NCBI GenBank assembly: GCA_036639875.1
Contig: JAVWHX010000073.1
Location: 1 to 10,453 of the forward strand
DNA length: 10,453 nt
Source: JAVWHX01 sp036639875
Lineage (GTDB): Bacteria > Bacillota_I > Bacilli_A > Erysipelotrichales > Coprobacillaceae
Direction of reading: 5' to 3'
The position numbers and the translations under genes are program-made. This document shows, in pieces, positions 7,240-10,453 of the stretch (its first letter is position 1; the number at the start of each line of letters is the position of its first letter). Below the pieces are notes generated by a model. That model was given only the letters and a program-made list of their open reading frames with translations. It did not search any database and had not been told where the DNA came from.

Positions 7240-7276
7240 AAAAGCAAGAGGTATCAAAACCTTTTGCTTTTGTTTT
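7240..7276. terminator. Bidirectional terminator between nagA and the convergent gene
   Basis: A 13-bp stem with one G-T pair (7240-7252 with 7259-7271) encloses a 6-base loop. T runs follow on the plus strand (through 7276), and on the minus strand the hairpin leads into CTTTTTTATATT. It starts at the base after the nagA stop and touches the stop of the convergent gene. Confidence 0.85.
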
Positions 7277-8150
7277 AATCTTTTAAATGAGAAAAGTTTT
7301 CTATAAGTATTTCTCTGTTATCTATGTCTAATGATGAAATAGGCATAAGTTGGATAGCTTTTTGATAATAGAGTTTCATATTTTCAACTTCTTGACTTTC
7401 TTCTAAACCAAATAATAAACTTAAATAAATTGATTGTTTATCATCTGGATATTTTTTTAGTGCATATTCTAAGAGTTCTTGAACTTCTTTTAATCCATAT
7501 CGTGCAAGTATCTCAATTAAGTCTCTATAAATATTAACTTGATTATATTCATCAATTTTGTATGTATCTATAAATTTTCTGAATTCTTTAACTAATAAAA
7601 CAGCTTCTTCTTTTGGTAATGACATATTAAGAATTTCCATAGGACATTCGACAATATAGTTTTCAATATCAAACATACAACCTTCAAAAAGAACATCTAA
7701 ATCTTTTGATTTATGATATTGAGAAATACCATTCACATTACGTATAATATTTAAAAGTAGTTGTGAATCTTTATTTTCATCGTATTCATCAATTAAGTCT
7801 TCAATATAGTTAGGATCAAAGAGTTGTGTTGGATAATAATTTTCCATAATATATTGATTACATAAAAAATATAATGAGTCTTCATCAAATAATTCCATTT
7901 TATCGTCTAAAGCTTTAAATTCCTTAGTGTACATATCATAATATATATTTATAACTGTTTCTATGTTATGATATTTTTCATAATTGTTTTTAATGTCTTG
8001 AATAGTTATTTTAATGTTATTGTTTGAAAGTTCGTTAATAAATTCTTGAATCGTTAATTGGTCAAAAAGAATTTCCTTAGCATTAAGACATTCAAAACCA
8101 TCTTTATAATCTGTTTTTTTCTTATGAATTGATATATCTTTTTTATTCAT
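7275..8150 (-). CDS. Hypothetical protein with TPR-like C-terminal helices
   Basis: I do not recognise this protein. From the chosen start it has 291 residues, is acidic, rich in Asn, Ile, Leu, Glu and Tyr, and appears almost entirely helical with no signal peptide, membrane segment or catalytic motif, so it should be cytoplasmic. The end (about residues 225-275) has ALKKYPDDKQS...LYYQKAIQLMP, the spacing seen in TPR-like helix pairs, suggesting a protein-binding scaffold. Two ATGs compete: one at 8157-8159 and one at 8148-8150. The sequence TAAGGAGATGAT (minus strand, 8155-8166) is an 11 of 12 match to the extended SD and includes the first ATG, so the second, nine bases downstream of GGAG, is the better start. 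It is transcribed divergently from the lysine-riboswitch unit, with no sign of shared function. Confidence 0.7.
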   Translation of the reverse strand: MNKKDISIHKKKTDYKDGFECLNAKEILFDQLTIQEFINELSNNNIKITIQDIKNNYEKYHNIETVINIYYDMYTKEFKALDDKMELFDEDSLYFLCNQYIMENYYPTQLFDPNYIEDLIDEYDENKDSQLLLNIIRNVNGISQYHKSKDLDVLFEGCMFDIENYIVECPMEILNMSLPKEEAVLLVKEFRKFIDTYKIDEYNQVNIYRDLIEILARYGLKEVQELLEYALKKYPDDKQSIYLSLLFGLEESQEVENMKLYYQKAIQLMPISSLDIDNREILIENFSHLKD

Positions 8151-8154
8151 TAGT

Positions 8155-8179
8155 ATCATCTCCTTATGTAATTATTATA
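8155..8179 (-). promoter_or_regulatory. -10 element and extended SD of the 7275-8150 gene
   Basis: On the minus strand TATAAT (8174-8179) lies just upstream of TAAGGAGATGAT (8155-8166). The -35 at 17-bp spacing is TTTCAA, a weak match. The perfect -10 and the nearly full SD support a short-leader transcript starting here. Confidence 0.45.
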
Positions 8180-8218
8180 GTACATAGTATCATTTATTGA
8201 AACAAATTATTATCTTAT

Positions 8219-8247
8219 TTGACAAAATGTTTAATTGCATATACAAT
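8219..8247 (+). promoter_or_regulatory. Sigma-A promoter of the lysine riboswitch / transporter transcript
   Basis: A consensus TTGACA (8219-8224) and TACAAT (8242-8247, 5 of 6) are separated by exactly 17 bases. Transcription would start near 8254-8256, a few bases before the riboswitch aptamer. This is the best promoter in the window. Confidence 0.85.
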
Positions 8248-8261
8248 AGCAAAGAATTTAA

Positions 8262-8425
8262 TAATTGATAGAGGTGCATTGATCAAGAGTATATCATAAT
8301 GATGTTTGGTGACAATTATGATAGAAAGGGTGATATGCCGAAGTTTATTCATAACACCAATTATGAATAGGCTGGTTTATTATAGAAGATATAATGAACT
8401 GTCACATGTGTGGAGAGCTATCTTA
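8262..8425 (+). promoter_or_regulatory. Lysine riboswitch (L-box) aptamer
   Basis: Conserved blocks appear in the order known for L-box leaders: GATAGAGGTGC (8267-8277), AAGAGTA (8285-8291), AGGGTGATATGCCGAAG (through 8343), GGCTGG (8370-8375), ACTGTCA (8398-8404) and TGGAGAGCTATC (8411-8422). Helices: P1 GATAG/CTATC (8267-8271 with 8418-8422); upper P2 9 bp (8292-8300 with 8315-8323); P3 9 bp (8346-8354 with 8361-8369); P4 9 bp with one G-T pair (8376-8384 with 8390-8398); short P5 around CAC/GTG (8403-8405 with 8410-8412). The P2 loop TTGGTG (8306-8311) is fully complementary to the P3 loop CACCAA (8355-8360), the kissing interaction of this class. The 340-bp gap between genes at 8151-8490 consists of this element, its promoter and its terminator. 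Lysine binding should stabilise P1 and cause termination. The exact ends are estimated. Confidence 0.95.
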
Positions 8426-8442
8426 GAATATGATAAACATAG

Positions 8443-8474
8443 ACTTTGATTGATTTTCCAGTCAAAGTTTTTTT
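8443..8474 (+). terminator. Riboswitch-controlled intrinsic terminator
   Basis: The 10-bp stem ACTTTGATTG/CAGTCAAAGT (8443-8452 with 8459-8468, one T-G pair) has a 6-base loop and runs into seven T residues (8468-8474). It lies 20 bases after the aptamer and just before the ribosome binding site AAGGAG (8479-8484). A competing antiterminator can be drawn from AGCTAT (8416-8421, the 3' side of P1) with ATAG-A-CT (8439-8445), which would break both P1 and the terminator base; this suggests lysine-dependent transcription attenuation. Confidence 0.9.
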
Positions 8475-8490
8475 ATTTAAGGAGCGTAAA

Positions 8491-9987
8491 ATGGAATTTA
8501 TTGGGACATGGTGGGCGTTGATACCTGCAGTTATAGCAATTACGATTGCTTTAAAAACAAAAGAAGTTTATATATCTTTATTTATAGGGATTGCTGTTGG
8601 AGGTTTGTTAATAGGGCAGTTTGATATTATGAAGTCTATTACAGCTATCTTTGATACAATGATTAAAAGTTTATCTGATGAATGGAATGTTGGGATTTTA
8701 ATCTTTTTGGTTTTCTTAGGAATGATTGTTGCATTGATGGGAAAAGCAGGAGGAAGTCAAGCTTATGGAAAATGGGCTAAGACAAAGATAAAGGGACAAC
8801 ATGGGGCTTTATATGCGACATTTGCATTAGGAAGTTTTATTTTTGTTGACGATTATTTTAATTGTTTAACAGTTGGAAGTATTATGCGTACTGTGACTGA
8901 TGAGTTTAAGATATCAAGAGCAAAGCTAGCTTATATTATTGATGCTACTGCTGCACCTATATGTATTATTGCACCAATATCAAGTTGGGCAGCAGCAGTG
9001 AGCGGATATACAAGTGGTGATGGATTTTCTTTATTCTTACAAACAATCCCATTTAATTTATATGCATTATTAACAATTATTATGGTTTTATATGTTATCA
9101 AAACAGATATGAATATAGGCAGTATGAAAGAACATGAGTTAGCAGCAAGTCAGGGAGATGTTCATAATGGGCATAATGAATATGAAAGTGTTGAACATAT
9201 TCAAGGTTCTTCTAAAGGAAGAATTTATGATTTGGTTTTACCTGTTTTGTTCTTAATTATAAGTTGTATATTATGTATGATTTATACAGGTGGATTTTTT
9301 GAAGGAACTGATTTTATTACTGCTTTTTCTAATTGTAATGCTTCATTAGGATTAGTACTTGGTTCATTCTTTACCTTGTTATTTATGTTTGTTTTATATT
9401 TATGTAGAAAAGTAATCAGTTATCAAGAGTTTGCTGATTCAATTCCTGAAGGCTTTAAAATGATGGTACCAGCTATGACAATATTAGCATTAGCTTGGAC
9501 ATTAGGAGATATTGTTTCAACACATCTACAAGCAGGTGTCTTTGTTGCTAATTTCTTAGAAACATCTCAAGTCTCTATAACAATTTTACCAGCTTGTTTG
9601 TTTATTGTAGCGGCAGGTTTAGCATTTGCGACAGGAACATCATGGGGAACTTTTGGAATTTTGATTCCTATTGCAACTTCTGTTTTTCCTGAGGGACAAA
9701 TGTTGGTTATTTGTATATCTTCAATTCTTGCTGGAGCAGTTTGTGGAGATCATATATCCCCAATATCTGATACAACAATTATGGCTTCCGCAGGGGCACA
9801 GTGTCATCATGTTAGCCATGTGACAACTCAAATTCCATATGCATTCATTGTCGCTGGAGCGTGTGTAATTGGATATATCGTGGCAGGGATAACTCAAAAT
9901 GTTTACTTGACATTTATAAGTGGGTTGGTAAGTATGTTTATCATTATTATGTTTGTTAAGAAAATAAGGATAAAAAAAGGGATGTAA
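8491..9987 (+). CDS. lysW: NhaC-superfamily transporter under lysine riboswitch control, likely lysine importer
   Basis: The 498-aa product is a polytopic inner-membrane carrier with about 11-12 hydrophobic helices spread from residue 5 to the end and a polar, His/Glu-rich loop at about 209-245. Family hallmarks of NhaC-type antiporters are present: FVDDYFNCLTVG with D120/D121, an A-T-G-T-S-W-G-T-F segment, and the GDH-x-S-P-x-S-D-T-T motif (D420, H421). The leader carries a complete lysine riboswitch, and NhaC-type proteins with this leader have been proposed as lysine transporters (LysW, comparative genomics of L-box regulons), so the substrate is more likely lysine than Na+/H+ alone. The ATG at 8491 follows AAGGAG by six bases; a longer frame from the TTG at 8446 would include the terminator hairpin and is rejected. 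Do not confuse the symbol with the LysW carrier protein of archaeal-type lysine biosynthesis. It is a single-gene transcript. Lysine transport is inferred from context. Confidence 0.85.
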   Translation: MEFIGTWWALIPAVIAITIALKTKEVYISLFIGIAVGGLLIGQFDIMKSITAIFDTMIKSLSDEWNVGILIFLVFLGMIVALMGKAGGSQAYGKWAKTKIKGQHGALYATFALGSFIFVDDYFNCLTVGSIMRTVTDEFKISRAKLAYIIDATAAPICIIAPISSWAAAVSGYTSGDGFSLFLQTIPFNLYALLTIIMVLYVIKTDMNIGSMKEHELAASQGDVHNGHNEYESVEHIQGSSKGRIYDLVLPVLFLIISCILCMIYTGGFFEGTDFITAFSNCNASLGLVLGSFFTLLFMFVLYLCRKVISYQEFADSIPEGFKMMVPAMTILALAWTLGDIVSTHLQAGVFVANFLETSQVSITILPACLFIVAAGLAFATGTSWGTFGILIPIATSVFPEGQMLVICISSILAGAVCGDHISPISDTTIMASAGAQCHHVSHVTTQIPYAFIVAGACVIGYIVAGITQNVYLTFISGLVSMFIIIMFVKKIRIKKGM

Positions 9988-10006
9988 CAATTTTTGTTAC
10001 ATCCTT
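9978..10006. terminator. Bidirectional terminator between lysW and the convergent peptidase gene
   Basis: A perfect 11-bp stem (9980-9990 with 9994-10004, GGATGTAACAA/TTGTTACATCC) with a 3-base loop overlaps the lysW stop codon. On the minus strand it is followed by seven T residues, a strong terminator for the gene ending at 10011. On the plus strand the tail (TTCTGTTTATTTT) is weaker. Confidence 0.85.
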
Positions 10007-10010
10007 CTGT

Positions 10011-10453
10011 TTATTTTGTTGGATAGGCTGCTAAGAATAATAGATCTCTTTCTTTGATATCAAATGCATCTTCAAAGAAATCATACATAGTCCAATTATA
10101 ATAGAAACGTTCTGCTGAATAAACACCATATCCATCTTGATTATGATCAGTTGTATCATATGGATCAGCAACAATAATGACATCATCTTGAGTTGTTTCA
10201 GTCTTCATATCATCATAACCTATGATAACTTGCCAATGACCACCAAAGTCATTCCATGCGACCATAACAGGAATATCTCTTTTTAAATAATCTTTGATCA
10301 TATCTAAAGTAATCTTTTCATATTTTTCATCTTCATTATAATCATATGTGCTTTCAATAGTGAAACCACCAATTTGTTTAAAGATGTTGATTGCTCCCTT
10401 TAAAGTTGTTGCTTCTTCTTTCAATCCATTTTCTCTAAACTTAGCTAAAGATT
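10011..10453 (-). CDS. C39-like cysteine peptidase domain protein, C-terminal part (5' end outside window)
   Basis: The frame remains open to the right edge, so only the last about 147 codons are seen; a TTG at 10422-10424 is internal and not a start, because coding-like sequence (SLAKFRENG) continues upstream of it. The segment IPVMVAWNDFGGHWQVIIGYDD followed by VADPYDTTDHNQDGY is the His and Asp part of the papain-like Peptidase_C39 family fold: the histidine codon is at 10236-10238 and the aspartate after VA is at 10164-10166. The nucleophilic cysteine should lie in the missing N-terminal part. Members of this family cut peptides or act as C39-like domains of unknown substrate; no ABC-transporter part is visible, so a bacteriocin-processing role is unsupported. 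Localisation cannot be judged without the N-terminus. The gene ends at a strong terminator shared with lysW. Confidence 0.75.
   Translation of the reverse strand, partial: SLAKFRENGLKEEATTLKGAINIFKQIGGFTIESTYDYNEDEKYEKITLDMIKDYLKRDIPVMVAWNDFGGHWQVIIGYDDMKTETTQDDVIIVADPYDTTDHNQDGYGVYSAERFYYNWTMYDFFEDAFDIKERDLLFLAAYPTK

Noticed and set aside
9721..9990. Minus-strand open frame over the end of lysW
   Set aside because: Antisense to conserved transporter motifs and runs through the terminator stem; no support as a gene.

Overview
The window reads as an ordinary chromosomal stretch from a very AT-rich Gram-positive gut-type Firmicute. The inference rests on AT-rich codon use, strong AGGAGG-type ribosome binding sites, Rho-independent terminators with U tracts, and protein sequences that resemble those I associate with Erysipelotrichia/Coprobacillaceae and related clostridia. 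No species can be named from the sequence alone. I see no insertion sequence, phage gene, CRISPR array, tRNA or rRNA.

Layout from left to right. Bases 1-285 hold the C-terminal end of a SIR2-like (NAD-binding fold) protein, closed by a hairpin terminator. A two-gene operon for class I ribonucleotide reductase (nrdA with an ATP-cone, then nrdB with a full metal-ligand set and radical tyrosine) runs to 3943. A DUF2974/Mbeg1-like alpha/beta-hydrolase follows on the same strand and converges, over a shared terminator, on a minus-strand membrane-anchored protein with an Ig-like region, a charged helical stalk and a C-terminal Cys/His zinc-ribbon-like tail. Divergent from that gene is nagA (GlcNAc-6-phosphate deacetylase), with an extended -10 promoter overlapped by an inverted repeat. 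nagA converges on a minus-strand gene of unknown function with a TPR-like end.

The clearest regulatory element is a complete lysine riboswitch (L-box) at about 8262-8425, preceded by a near-consensus promoter and followed by an intrinsic terminator. It controls a NhaC-superfamily transporter that is therefore best read as a lysine importer (LysW type), not a plain Na+/H+ antiporter. The predicted kissing loop between the P2 and P3 hairpins is a perfect 6-bp match. The right edge holds a truncated minus-strand C39-like cysteine peptidase domain protein.

Functionally the window is a set of separate housekeeping units: dNTP synthesis, amino-sugar catabolism and lysine uptake, mixed with surface or hydrolase proteins of uncertain role. 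I found no convincing new multi-gene system. The best leads are the riboswitch-based reassignment of the transporter, the mosaic envelope protein at 5204-5914, the operator-like dyad at nagA, and the cut-off SIR2-like gene at the left edge. Translation starts were revised at three genes (nrdA, the 7275-8150 gene and lysW) on ribosome-binding-site and terminator evidence.
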